From a virus, in the IMG/VR virus record IMGVR_UViG_3300012263_000014, positions 1-25,631 of that record: DNA of 25,631 nt; one strand, given 5' to 3'. This document shows, piece after piece, positions 8,178 through 15,388 of this stretch (position 1 is the first letter of the stretch; each line of letters starts with the position of its first letter). Under the pieces are notes generated by a model. That model worked only from the letters and a program-made list of their open reading frames with translations, did no database searches and had not been told where the DNA came from. Made by a program: the position numbers and the translations under genes.

Positions 8178-8178
8178 T

Positions 8179-9204
8179 ATGGGTTTATGTAAATTAATAA
8201 TCGAAGACGAAGTAAATATAAAGTTTGAAGGATTGTCAGTAGCCGTACGGAGACAACTCTCCAACGCATTAAAATTTGAAGTACCGTATGCAAAGCATAT
8301 GCCGCAATTTAAATTGGGTCGCTGGGACGGCAAAGTCGGCTTTTTTGGCATAGGTGGCGCAGGATATCTAAGCCATTTAGACGTATTATTACCAATACTT
8401 GAAAAGAATAAGATAAACATTTCAGAGATTGTTGACAAGAGAACAACGATTGAATTAAATTTTCAAACCATTGATGCCAACTACTGGGGCACCACAGTTT
8501 GGCCAAAAGGTCATCCTGCTGAGGGCGACCCTATTATACTACGAGACTATCAAGTCGAAGCAATCAACAACTTTATACAAAATCCGCAAAGCTTGCAGCA
8601 AATTGCAACTGGCGCAGGCAAAACAATTATCACAGCAACATTATCTAAGATGTGCGAAGTGTTCGGCAGGAGTTTAATTATTGTTCCTAACAAAAGTCTA
8701 GTTGAGCAAACAGAAGAGGATTATATCAACTGTGGATTAGATGTAGGCGTTTACTTTGGAGACAGAAAAGAACTAGGTAAAACACACACAATCTGTACTT
8801 GGCAAAGTCTCAACATACTCAACAAGCGTAACAAAGAAGGACTTTTAGTTCTCAGCTTGGCAGAATTTTTAGAAGGTGTGACTACTGTTATAGTAGACGA
8901 GTGTCTTGACGGCGACACCTTAATTACTACACCAACAGGAAAGATTGCTATTAAAAACCTAAGAGTTGGAGACGCAGTAATTAATCTATGCGAAAAAACA
9001 AACACGTACAAAGAAGACGTTATTGTTAAAGTACACAAAAATCTACCCAACAGTAGCTCTGAGGATATGCTAGAGTTGGAGTTTAATAACGGTAGTATTA
9101 CTAAAGTCACAGCTAACCATAAATTTTTAACCAACAAAGGATGGGTTAGAGCAGATCTATTAACTGATGAGTTAGATGTTATTGATATAAATACATACAA
9201 CTAA
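8179..9204 (+). CDS. uvsW: UvsW helicase N-terminal piece fused to the N-half of a split intein
   Basis: Starts at the ATG one base after the previous stop (MGLCK). Residues 1-241 are the UvsW N-extein: the N-terminal DNA-binding domain (about 1-115), the RDYQ Q-motif-like entry at 122-125, Walker A TGAGKT at 144-149, motif Ia IVPNKSLVEQ, and the first half of motif II, VIVDE. At 8902 the intein N-half begins with Cys1 (CLDGDTLITT, block A) and runs 100 residues, with block B as VTANHKFL, to a stop at 9202-9204. T4 UvsW is a branch-migration and fork-regressing SF2 helicase of about 503 residues. This piece cannot work alone: motif II is cut. Trans-splicing with the product at 10113 would restore DECH. 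Confidence 0.92.
   Translation: MGLCKLIIEDEVNIKFEGLSVAVRRQLSNALKFEVPYAKHMPQFKLGRWDGKVGFFGIGGAGYLSHLDVLLPILEKNKINISEIVDKRTTIELNFQTIDANYWGTTVWPKGHPAEGDPIILRDYQVEAINNFIQNPQSLQQIATGAGKTIITATLSKMCEVFGRSLIIVPNKSLVEQTEEDYINCGLDVGVYFGDRKELGKTHTICTWQSLNILNKRNKEGLLVLSLAEFLEGVTTVIVDECLDGDTLITTPTGKIAIKNLRVGDAVINLCEKTNTYKEDVIVKVHKNLPNSSSEDMLELEFNNGSITKVTANHKFLTNKGWVRADLLTDELDVIDINTYN
9186..9193 (+). promoter_or_regulatory. late promoter box inside the intein N-half, for the endonuclease
   Basis: An exact TATAAATA in the last codons of the intein N-half. With T4 geometry transcription would start near 9199, between the box and the AAGGAG ribosome site (9204-9209) of the endonuclease. It would also express the UvsW C-half from the same transcript. 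Confidence 0.6.
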
Positions 9205-9219
9205 AGGAGAAGTATTTAT
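9187..9219 (+). promoter_or_regulatory. RNA hairpin sequestering the endonuclease start codon
   Basis: ATAAATAC (9187-9194) and GTATTTAT (9212-9219) are perfect 8-base complements. The 17-base loop holds the AAGGAG ribosome site and the 3' arm contains the AU of the AUG at 9218. The 5' arm is the late promoter itself, so late transcripts would lack it. This is the layout of the I-TevI control region in T4. Structure predicted by eye only. Confidence 0.6.
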
Positions 9220-10126
9220 GGCAAAGATATTTGATATTACTAATTTTAATAATATTCTAAAAAATTTAAACCAAACTCTATTTGCGGAAACCATATCAGT
9301 AAATGAAATAAAGTTATCTAACGGATTAACATTAACTACAGAAAGAGATATCCGTTTATGTAAAAGAAGGATAATGACCGGCCATCCTGTATGGAAGAAT
9401 ACATTTGACAGACTATATAGTATAGACGTTTCTATCAGGGTCGATGCTGAAAAAGCAGCAAGGGCAGTTACCTCAAAGATCGGCGGCGCCGCGTGTCAAC
9501 TAATACACGGTGATAAGATAAAAGAAAATCTAAATACAGGCATTCCTTGGAATAAAGGGACAAAAGGCAATTATCCTTATTCTACAACAGTCACAGCAGA
9601 AACTAAGCAAAAAATTAGTCAAGCTAACATTGGTTCAAAAAACGGCATGTATGGAACAGTTATGTCAGCAGAAGATAAACTACATCGTAGTAATATCATG
9701 AAAGAAAAAATATTAAACGGTACTTTTACTCCTAACTCAAATAATAGAAATACGCATTGGGATGCATTTTATAAAAATAAAAAATATAGAAGTTCTTGGG
9801 AAGCACTATACCAATACTTCGATAAAGATGCAGAATACGAAACTATTAGAATTCCATATGTCTATAATAATAAAGAACATATTTATATTGTTGACTTTGT
9901 AAATCATGATATAAAGACATTAATAGAAGTAAAACCAGAAGAACTAATGTATGACGAAAAAACTAAAGCAAAGATTAATGCTGCAAAAGAATGGTGTACA
10001 ACTAACGGATATACTGTTATAATAGCAAATAAAGAATATTTTATTAACAAAAAGTTTCCTACTAACTTAGACAACTTTGATGAAAATACACAAAATAAAA
10101 TTAGGAAATTATATGAAATTAGTTAA
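9218..10126 (+). CDS. free-standing homing endonuclease (NUMOD3 plus PD-(D/E)xK-like domain)
   Basis: A 302-residue protein. Residues about 105-160 carry NUMOD3-type DNA-binding modules (GIPWNKGTKG, then AETKQKISQANIGSKNGMYG at 127-146), the hallmark of phage homing endonucleases. Residues 185-245 look like a PD-(D/E)xK-like nuclease core: SSWEALYQYF, then IVDF with D226, and LIEVKPEE with E237 and K239. It likely cuts intein-less uvsW at the DE/CH codons and so spreads the cassette. AAGGAG stands 8 bases before the ATG. Its last 14 bases overlap the start of the uvsW C-piece. It reads intact. Confidence 0.88.
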   Translation: MAKIFDITNFNNILKNLNQTLFAETISVNEIKLSNGLTLTTERDIRLCKRRIMTGHPVWKNTFDRLYSIDVSIRVDAEKAARAVTSKIGGAACQLIHGDKIKENLNTGIPWNKGTKGNYPYSTTVTAETKQKISQANIGSKNGMYGTVMSAEDKLHRSNIMKEKILNGTFTPNSNNRNTHWDAFYKNKKYRSSWEALYQYFDKDAEYETIRIPYVYNNKEHIYIVDFVNHDIKTLIEVKPEELMYDEKTKAKINAAKEWCTTNGYTVIIANKEYFINKKFPTNLDNFDENTQNKIRKLYEIS

Positions 10127-10952
10127 AAAGACAGTTATAAACAAACCAGACAAGGTCTATAACTTACATGTTAAGAACGATCACAACTACATTGCTAATG
10201 ATGCTGTAGTGGCAAACTGTCACCAAGCCAAGGCAGATGTACTAAAGAATATATTAACACAAAACTTAAAGAATGCGCCAATCCGCTGGGGTCTAACAGG
10301 AACTGTTCCTAAAGAAGCCTTTGAATTTCAAAGCATACTTGCAAGTCTTGGTCCTGTCGTAGGCAACGTAACAGCAAAAGAACTACAGGACAAGGGCGTA
10401 TTGTCAAACTGTCATGTTAATATATGTCAGTTGATGGATGTCAAAGCATTTACAAATTATCAAGAAGAACTCAAGTATCTTGTGTCAGACGAAGCACGCC
10501 TTGAATATCTTGGTAAGTTAATGATTAAGATAAAAAGTTCAGGAAATACATTAATCCTAGTTGATCGAATTGCAGCTGGACAAAAACTACAAGAACTAAT
10601 TCCGGGCTCTATCTTTATTAACGGCGCGGTTAAAACAAAGAACAGAAAAGAAACTTACGATAAAGTGCAAGATGCTACGGATATGGTAATTATTGCAACA
10701 TATGGTGTTGCAGCAGTTGGTATTAATATTCCGAGAATCTTTAATTTGGTGCTTTTTGAACCCGGCAAGAGTTTTGTCAGAGTCATTCAAAGTATCGGCA
10801 GGGGCGTAAGAAAAGCAAAGGACAAAGACTTTGTCCAAATATGGGATATCACCAGCACATGTAAGTTTGCCAAACGGCACCTTGCTGCTCGCAAGAAATT
10901 TTACGCCGAAGCTCAATATCCTTATACTATAGAAAAAATAGATTGGAATTAA
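10113..10952 (+). CDS. uvsW: split intein C-half fused to the UvsW helicase C-terminal piece
   Basis: The ATG at 10113 (MKLVKK) is chosen because it starts the 35-residue intein C-half and has AGGA about 7 bases upstream. A longer in-frame start at 10077 falls inside the endonuclease gene and adds nothing intein-like. After the terminal Asn at 10215-10217 the C-extein begins with CHQAK and runs 244 residues: motif III LTGT (RWGLTGTVPK), motif IV (NTLILVDR), motif V (VIIATYGVAAVGIN) and motif VI QSIGRGVRKAKD. These are all the helicase motifs missing from the N-piece. It overlaps the endonuclease by 14 bases. Confidence 0.92.
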   Translation: MKLVKKTVINKPDKVYNLHVKNDHNYIANDAVVANCHQAKADVLKNILTQNLKNAPIRWGLTGTVPKEAFEFQSILASLGPVVGNVTAKELQDKGVLSNCHVNICQLMDVKAFTNYQEELKYLVSDEARLEYLGKLMIKIKSSGNTLILVDRIAAGQKLQELIPGSIFINGAVKTKNRKETYDKVQDATDMVIIATYGVAAVGINIPRIFNLVLFEPGKSFVRVIQSIGRGVRKAKDKDFVQIWDITSTCKFAKRHLAARKKFYAEAQYPYTIEKIDWN

Positions 10953-10959
10953 ATTAAAA

Positions 10960-11466
10960 ATGAGAATACTAACACTGGAAAACGAAACGTTTATACTTAA
11001 TCAATTGCCAGAATCGGTTGACGAAGCATTACGATTTGCAGTGCTTGATAACAGTAATCCAGCAGATCCGGATTTCTTTTTCAATCCATTGATATTTCTA
11101 GAAAGTTTCAACAGCCCTGCTATTGTACTAGAAATAAACGGCAACGAGATCACAATGCCGCTAGACTGGTGTCTAGCAGTAGGGTGCAGCGAAGCGGGCA
11201 GCGACTTAGAGGTATTACCTTTAACCAGCTTGAACGATAGGGGATTTGAAGCATTTGTATTCAATCCCCTAACTGGAACCCATCCACAATACGCAAAGGT
11301 AGAGATAATAAATTTCTACAATGACGTCAAGTGGTATTTTCCAAAAATGAGAAATGGCCAATTGCTAGCAGTGCCTCTCAAGGAAGAACCAAATACAAAT
11401 TGCGCGTTTTTTGTAAAAGACATAAGCCGTCAGAGTGAAATTATCGACTTCGGCAAATTATTATAA
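10960..11466 (+). CDS. unknown protein downstream of uvsW
   Basis: A 168-residue acidic protein, 7 bases after uvsW, probably in its transcript. It has mixed strand/helix character, with MPLDWCLAVGCSEAGSD in the middle and a C-terminal half ending in IIDFGKLL. No catalytic motif, signal peptide or membrane segment is visible. The position suggests a role in replication or its control, but this is only association. Confidence 0.7.
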   Translation: MRILTLENETFILNQLPESVDEALRFAVLDNSNPADPDFFFNPLIFLESFNSPAIVLEINGNEITMPLDWCLAVGCSEAGSDLEVLPLTSLNDRGFEAFVFNPLTGTHPQYAKVEIINFYNDVKWYFPKMRNGQLLAVPLKEEPNTNCAFFVKDISRQSEIIDFGKLL

Positions 11467-11516
11467 AACGAATAAACTAAATTATTAACAAAAAGAATAG
11501 GCATAAAGGCATAAAC

Positions 11517-12233
11517 ATGGAAAATTACAAGAATGAATTACTAGCACTAACCAAAGAAGAGTTAGTTGCATATATAGACATTACTGCTTCTATGGCAGAA
11601 AAATTTGAATCTAAAGTAGCAGGAGCAAAGCACTTAACAGAAGTTAACGGACCAGACGCTGAACTGCCCTGCGGTAGATATGTTGAAATAAAGACTCAGT
11701 GCTATTCAGGTAATTACGAGTTACGAGGTCGCGGCAAATACGGATCCGCTACGATGGATATTTACAAGAAAAAGTTACAGAAGAACGAACTTACCATTGT
11801 AAGCGGATTTGATCAAACTACTGGTGATGTGTTGTATCGCTTTTCTTTTGACTTTACTGCAATTTCTAATAGATATCTTGCAAATGTAGAAGACAGAGCA
11901 TCCAGGGGACTAGGCCCAACAAATTACGATACTTATCCAGCGCATTACATGCATCACAAATCTTTTAAAATTGATTTTGTTGCAGATCCATTAATACTAT
12001 TTTTAAGCTGTCATAAATTTACCAACAAGTTTTATAAGTTCTTACTTTACAATGCAATAACTGGAAAAGTTGACACTACTTATCAACCACAATTGAGAAG
12101 TCCTAAAAATACTACATCTGATTTGTGGCATTCACAGGCACAAGCATTGTGGGCTAAAAATGCATCAGCAGTTGATAATATTGAACTATTTAAAGAAATA
12201 CAAGATCACTTTAAAAAATGTAAAGAAGCATAA
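11517..12233 (+). CDS. unknown protein with a possible nuclease-like core
   Basis: A 238-residue protein with an AAAGG ribosome site 7 bases before the ATG. After an N-terminal helix (to about residue 40) the segment GPDAEL, then CGRYVEIKTQ (about residues 45-60) resembles a PD-(D/E)xK active site (D, then ExK), followed by a basic glycine-rich patch RGRGKYGSATMDIYKKK. That could be a restriction-like nuclease or decay enzyme, but the match is two short motifs. Nothing else identifies it. The stop overlaps the next ATG as TAATG. Confidence 0.65.
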   Translation: MENYKNELLALTKEELVAYIDITASMAEKFESKVAGAKHLTEVNGPDAELPCGRYVEIKTQCYSGNYELRGRGKYGSATMDIYKKKLQKNELTIVSGFDQTTGDVLYRFSFDFTAISNRYLANVEDRASRGLGPTNYDTYPAHYMHHKSFKIDFVADPLILFLSCHKFTNKFYKFLLYNAITGKVDTTYQPQLRSPKNTTSDLWHSQAQALWAKNASAVDNIELFKEIQDHFKKCKEA

Positions 12234-12493
12234 TGGGAAACTTATTAGAAGGTGAACAATTAGTTTACGAAAGACAAGGCAAAGTAGTATACGCTAGATA
12301 CTTTGGCAGACCCGATATACCACGTTGGGTAATAAGCGGGGATGCAGACGGATTTACTTATTCTGAATTTATAACAATGATGGATATGGCCAACAATGAC
12401 GAAATATTTAAAAAAGAGTTTGACAAATTAATAACTCTGTATTACCTTAAAAGAGAAGAGAAAAAAAAATGCCAGCACCCAAGCTTCCTGTAA
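12233..12493 (+). CDS. small unknown protein
   Basis: An 86-residue protein with an acidic middle and a lysine-rich end. The start overlaps the previous stop (TAATG). The 3' end overlaps the next gene by 25 bases across an A9 tract (12461-12469). A -1 slip on that tract would put ribosomes in the frame of the gp62-like protein and join the two. No family recognised. Confidence 0.65.
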   Translation: MGNLLEGEQLVYERQGKVVYARYFGRPDIPRWVISGDADGFTYSEFITMMDMANNDEIFKKEFDKLITLYYLKREEKKKCQHPSFL

Positions 12494-12930
12494 AAGACCT
12501 ACTAGCAGCAATTGATCTAAACGGAAAAGACGTCTGGGACGAGCTAGACAAAGACCAGCGCAAGCAAGTAAGGTTCTGGTTGCTAAATCGCTACGTCAGT
12601 AGTATAATAAAAGCTAGTAGAATACAAACTGAACTTGCAGTCTTTAAAACCAACGAGTACTATAATAAAAACTGGGAAGTGTTAGGAGCAAGACATCCTA
12701 AGCTACAATGGCAATTATTGTGCATGGCTGGCAACACAGGTGAGATCCAATATCATCAATGGATTGGACTCAAGCAGCACAAGGGTGTGAACAACAAAGC
12801 GGTAAACTTATTATTAGAAATTTACCCTAACAAAAAGATAGATGAGGTCGAATTACTTGTTAAAATATCTACCAAAGCAGAAATTAAAGCACTTGCTAGA
12901 GAACATGGATATGACAAAGTCAACATCTAA
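12469..12930 (+). CDS. probable small clamp-loader subunit, gp62-like
   Basis: A 153-residue protein. In T4, gp62 pairs with the gp44 ATPase to load the gp45 clamp on DNA. The call is tentative: the marine gp62 proteins are short, helical and poorly conserved. They share an N-terminal FxLNRxxS-type helix (here FWLLNRYVSS, about residues 36-45), then a helical stretch with QWLLC-like pairs and a C-terminal block ending in aliphatic and lysine-rich helices (LLVKISTKAEIKALAREHGYD). Genes 44 and 45 are not in the window. If it is not gp62 it is an unknown helical protein. Confidence 0.5.
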   Translation: MPAPKLPVKDLLAAIDLNGKDVWDELDKDQRKQVRFWLLNRYVSSIIKASRIQTELAVFKTNEYYNKNWEVLGARHPKLQWQLLCMAGNTGEIQYHQWIGLKQHKGVNNKAVNLLLEIYPNKKIDEVELLVKISTKAEIKALAREHGYDKVNI

Positions 12931-13603
12931 GAAATTTGTTTGCGAATATTGCAAAAAGAGTTATTCAAAAGAAAGTACTCTTGTTGTTCACATGTGCGAG
13001 CCAAAACGTAGATGGTTGCAAAAAGATGAAAAACGTGTGAAGCTAGGACTGTATACGTTCCAGCGATTCTATAGATTAAGCGCAGGAAACAAGACCGAAA
13101 AGTCGTATGAAGAGTTTATGAAGTCTACATTTTACAAAGCATTTGTAAAGTTTGGAAGTTTTGTAAACAACGTCAAGCCGTTGTATCCAGAGAAGTATGT
13201 TGATTATGTTGTAACCAGTGGAGTAAAGCTTGACCATTGGTGCAGAGACGAAATGTACGAAGCTTACGCTACCGACCTTATAATGAAGGAAGGTGTTGAA
13301 ACTGCACTAGAGCGCTCGGTAAACACAATGGTAGCATGGGCTGAATCCAACCAGTCTGTGTGGAATCATTATTTTTTACATGTTTCAACAAATAGAGCAG
13401 TTTACGATATAAAAGACGGTAAGGTATCACCGTGGCTATTACTAAATTGTAACTCTGGAAAGTCGCTGCTGGCCAAGTTCAGCGACGAACAGCTGGGGCT
13501 GGTTTTCCATATTTTAAATCCTAGTCACTGGGCTATAAGATTTAAAAGACAGCCCACTGACGTAGCACTTGTAAAGTCTATTGCAAAAGAAGGTAAACTA
13601 TGA
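12905..13603 (+). CDS. C2H2-type zinc-finger protein of unknown function
   Basis: About 232 residues from the ATG at 12905; the ATG at 12911 is nearly as good, and the frame stays open further upstream inside the gp62-like gene. CEYCKKSYSKESTLVVHMC near residues 13-31 is a zinc finger (CxxC, then HxC), followed by an RRW basic patch, so nucleic-acid binding is likely. The remaining helical domain (about 45-230) has no motif I know. Its partner gene is the polymerase III-like protein 10 bases downstream. I recall this pair as adjacent conserved genes in cyanophages. Confidence 0.72.
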   Translation: MDMTKSTSKKFVCEYCKKSYSKESTLVVHMCEPKRRWLQKDEKRVKLGLYTFQRFYRLSAGNKTEKSYEEFMKSTFYKAFVKFGSFVNNVKPLYPEKYVDYVVTSGVKLDHWCRDEMYEAYATDLIMKEGVETALERSVNTMVAWAESNQSVWNHYFLHVSTNRAVYDIKDGKVSPWLLLNCNSGKSLLAKFSDEQLGLVFHILNPSHWAIRFKRQPTDVALVKSIAKEGKL

Positions 13604-13613
13604 AAGAATCTAA

Positions 13614-14171
13614 ATGCCAGATATTGACATAGACTTTGCAAACAGAGATTTAATTTTGTCCAAGATACAGCATCATGTTGCAAAACTTGAAAATGGCAAG
13701 AAGCACAATACTGGGGTATATGCTACTTTGATTCCGCACAATCCTATTGACAATCTTTCTACGATTGATTACAAGACAGCCGAATACAGAAAATATTTCA
13801 AGTTAGATTTCTTAAACGTAAGCATATACAAAGATGTTCGCAACAATGCTCACATGGACGAATTGGTTAAAAAAGAACCTATGTGGGATTTACTGCAATA
13901 TAAAGAGTTTAGCGATACAGTATTTCATGTATCGGGACATCATGATATTTTACAAAAGCTTAAACCGGATTCTATTGCAAAATTAGCAGCATGCCTTGCA
14001 ATTATCCGTCCTGCAAAGCGACACTTAGTAGAAAAAGATTGGGATGATATATTTGAGGAAGTGTGGATTAAGCCAACTACCGATCAATATTTCTTTAAGA
14101 AAGCGCATGCGTTTTCTTATGCAATGGCAGTAATGGTTCATATGAACCTAATTTGCGAAGCGTCTATTTAA
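13614..14171 (+). CDS. mini-protein resembling the DNA polymerase III alpha palm
   Basis: A 185-residue protein that appears to be a reduced DnaE-like polypeptide. MPDIDIDF at its very start matches the DnaE motif bearing two catalytic aspartates, FKLDFLNVSI near residue 63 matches the third (KxDFLGL), LQKLKPDSIAKLAACLAIIRPA near 113-134 matches the fingers segment (LxRLxPxxFEDxIALxALxRPG), and KKAHAFSYAMAVMV near 162-175 matches the F-KSHAxAYA-type block. The PHP domain, the GRGSAAGS glycine loop and the beta-binding domain are absent. It is about one sixth of a full DnaE. It may be a regulator or an RNA/DNA-binding remnant rather than a polymerase. Confidence 0.75.
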   Translation: MPDIDIDFANRDLILSKIQHHVAKLENGKKHNTGVYATLIPHNPIDNLSTIDYKTAEYRKYFKLDFLNVSIYKDVRNNAHMDELVKKEPMWDLLQYKEFSDTVFHVSGHHDILQKLKPDSIAKLAACLAIIRPAKRHLVEKDWDDIFEEVWIKPTTDQYFFKKAHAFSYAMAVMVHMNLICEASI

Positions 14172-14532
14172 TTTTCTTAACAAGTTGGACGCTTTTTCTC
14201 TTTACTCGTTTTAGTGATAAATTATTGAGATTCACGCAAGGCCCAACAACAACTTTTACATCCTTGGAATTCATTGACATCATACAATAACGTACAGGAT
14301 CAATCTCTCTCCTCATAAAGGTGCTAACTGGTATGAGTCTATTTGATTCCCACCACCATGTTTCTGCAATGTCCAACAGCAGACGTTTGTCTTCGTTGGT
14401 CTTTAATCCAGTGTACACAAACATTGTTGTCACATACTGATCTTGATTTGCAATCACTCCAACATACTCGTTGCCGCCATATGCGACAACGCTCACGTAT
14501 GGAAATTGTTCTTCTATTTCTTTTAATAACAT
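14164..14532 (-). CDS. conserved unknown protein of marine T4-like phages
   Basis: A 122-residue protein with a beta-rich N-terminal part containing VVAYGGNEYVGVIANQDQ, a tryptophan-rich block ETWWWESNRLIPV, and a lysine-rich C-terminus. I recall very similar unnamed proteins in marine T4-like phage genomes. The basic tail suggests nucleic-acid binding. It is convergent with the polymerase III-like gene and overlaps it by 8 bases. No ribosome site is clear before the ATG at 14532. Confidence 0.7.
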   Translation of the reverse strand: MLLKEIEEQFPYVSVVAYGGNEYVGVIANQDQYVTTMFVYTGLKTNEDKRLLLDIAETWWWESNRLIPVSTFMRREIDPVRYCMMSMNSKDVKVVVGPCVNLNNLSLKRVKRKSVQLVKKIK

Positions 14533-14535
14533 TAC

Positions 14536-14543
14536 GATAAATA
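14536..14543 (+). promoter_or_regulatory. probable late promoter box with leader
   Basis: GATAAATA, one base from the late core, 24 bases before the ATG at 14568. TAAGGA at 14553-14558 is a ribosome site with a 9-base spacing. A TATAAT at 14547-14552 lacks a matching -35. Late expression fits the virion-type product. Confidence 0.45.
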
Positions 14544-14567
14544 CACTATAATTAAGGATCCTACTAT

Positions 14568-15353
14568 ATGCAGCTAATACCTAGATATTTAGTCGATGAG
14601 AGAACAATTGTTATATCTAACGATGCAGGATTCCCAGTGGAGTATAGACCGGTGTACAGCAGACAGTTAAAAGTATATAGAGGTATTGATAATACCATAC
14701 AATTTAGACTATTAAACGCAGATCAAAAGCCTGTGGAAATCACGTCCGATATGGTATTTGTTGTTTTTGACGAAGCCAACAATATGATAATCAACAAGCT
14801 TGTAACAGTCACAGATGATTCATCTGTGCCAACTAGGGGAATGTTTGAAGTAACAATTACAGACAATGAATTACTTAATGTAAAACAACAATACCTCAAA
14901 TACAATGTTTACAAAAGCGACAATGGCGTAAGCACTGTGACGTATTCTAGCCGCAGTTTTGAAAGTGCAGGAATAATATATCTTGACGGTAACGCCTATC
15001 CAGGCCCAAAATCCAGCACAACAATCACTGACTTTTATGCAGTATCAGACTTCTGGGTTGCTGGCAGCGACGATGTCGACAAGATTGGTGCACAACCAGG
15101 ACTAAACGGAAACGAAGCATTGCACACAGTTGCAGTTTACACCAGCGGATATGTTGGCAATGTAGAAATACAAGCAACTCTCGACAATCAAATCACAGGC
15201 ATCAACAACTGGAGTACAGTTGGTACACTGACGTTTGATGGTACAGAAACTGAGGCAGTCCCCTTCAACTTCAACGGTGTTGTAAGTTTTGTTAGATTCA
15301 AGATGGACAATGATCCAGCAAGCACAGTAACCAAGATTCTTATTAGAAACTAA
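14568..15353 (+). CDS. probable virion structural protein, baseplate or appendage type
   Basis: A 261-residue, almost entirely beta-strand protein with no charged active-site motif. Residues about 32-125 (LKVYRGIDNTIQFRLLNADQ and following strands) resemble the N-terminal beta-sandwich of baseplate proteins such as BppU. The rest, from about 150 on (FWVAGSDDVD, VAVYTSGYVGNVEIQATLD), is a second beta-sandwich. It would be built into the virion late in infection, which fits the late promoter. It could be a baseplate or a tail-appendage subunit. Its stop is followed immediately by the primase promoter. Confidence 0.6.
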   Translation: MQLIPRYLVDERTIVISNDAGFPVEYRPVYSRQLKVYRGIDNTIQFRLLNADQKPVEITSDMVFVVFDEANNMIINKLVTVTDDSSVPTRGMFEVTITDNELLNVKQQYLKYNVYKSDNGVSTVTYSSRSFESAGIIYLDGNAYPGPKSSTTITDFYAVSDFWVAGSDDVDKIGAQPGLNGNEALHTVAVYTSGYVGNVEIQATLDNQITGINNWSTVGTLTFDGTETEAVPFNFNGVVSFVRFKMDNDPASTVTKILIRN

Positions 15354-15382
15354 TTGACATTTAATGGTGTTGCTGTTATTAT
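15354..15382 (+). promoter_or_regulatory. sigma70-like promoter, leaderless, for primase
   Basis: TTGACA (15354-15359), 17 bases, TATTAT (15377-15382), then 6 bases to the ATG at 15389. The start site is predicted at the ATG. An overlapping TATAAT (15380-15385) has a 20-base spacing and would start inside the gene. Confidence 0.55.
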
Positions 15383-15388
15383 AATGAC

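Larger units (their letters stand above)
8902..10217 (+). mobile_element. split-intein/homing-endonuclease cassette in uvsW (site DE/CH)
   Basis: The inserted unit consists of the intein N-half (8902-9201, 100 residues, Cys1), an endonuclease gene (9218-10126), and the intein C-half (10113-10217, 35 residues: block F near VYNLHVKNDHNYIAND, terminal VVAN, Asn last). The +1 residue is the Cys of CHQAK, encoded at 10218-10220. The 100/35 split matches canonical split inteins such as gp41-8 and Npu DnaE. Removal joins VDE to CHQ, giving an intact DECH motif. The extein pieces total 485 residues, close to T4 UvsW. Confidence 0.9.

Noticed and set aside
8152-8178. Earlier start for uvsW
   Set aside because: It would overlap the preceding gene by 26 bases; the ATG at 8179 begins the conserved N-terminus and lies one base after the previous stop.
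10077-10112. Earlier in-frame start for the UvsW C-piece
   Set aside because: It adds residues that do not resemble an intein, lies well inside the endonuclease gene and has no ribosome site; the ATG at 10113 does.
9218-10126. Group I intron instead of intein
   Set aside because: Both sides carry intein blocks (Cys1, block B, block F, terminal Asn) in frame with the helicase, which an intron would not have.
14547-14552. TATAAT as a sigma70 promoter before the virion-type gene
   Set aside because: No -35-like sequence at a proper distance; the late-type box beside it explains expression better.
15380-15385. TATAAT as -10 of the primase promoter
   Set aside because: The spacing to TTGACA is 20 bases and the start site would fall inside the gene; TATTAT at 15377 gives 17 bases.
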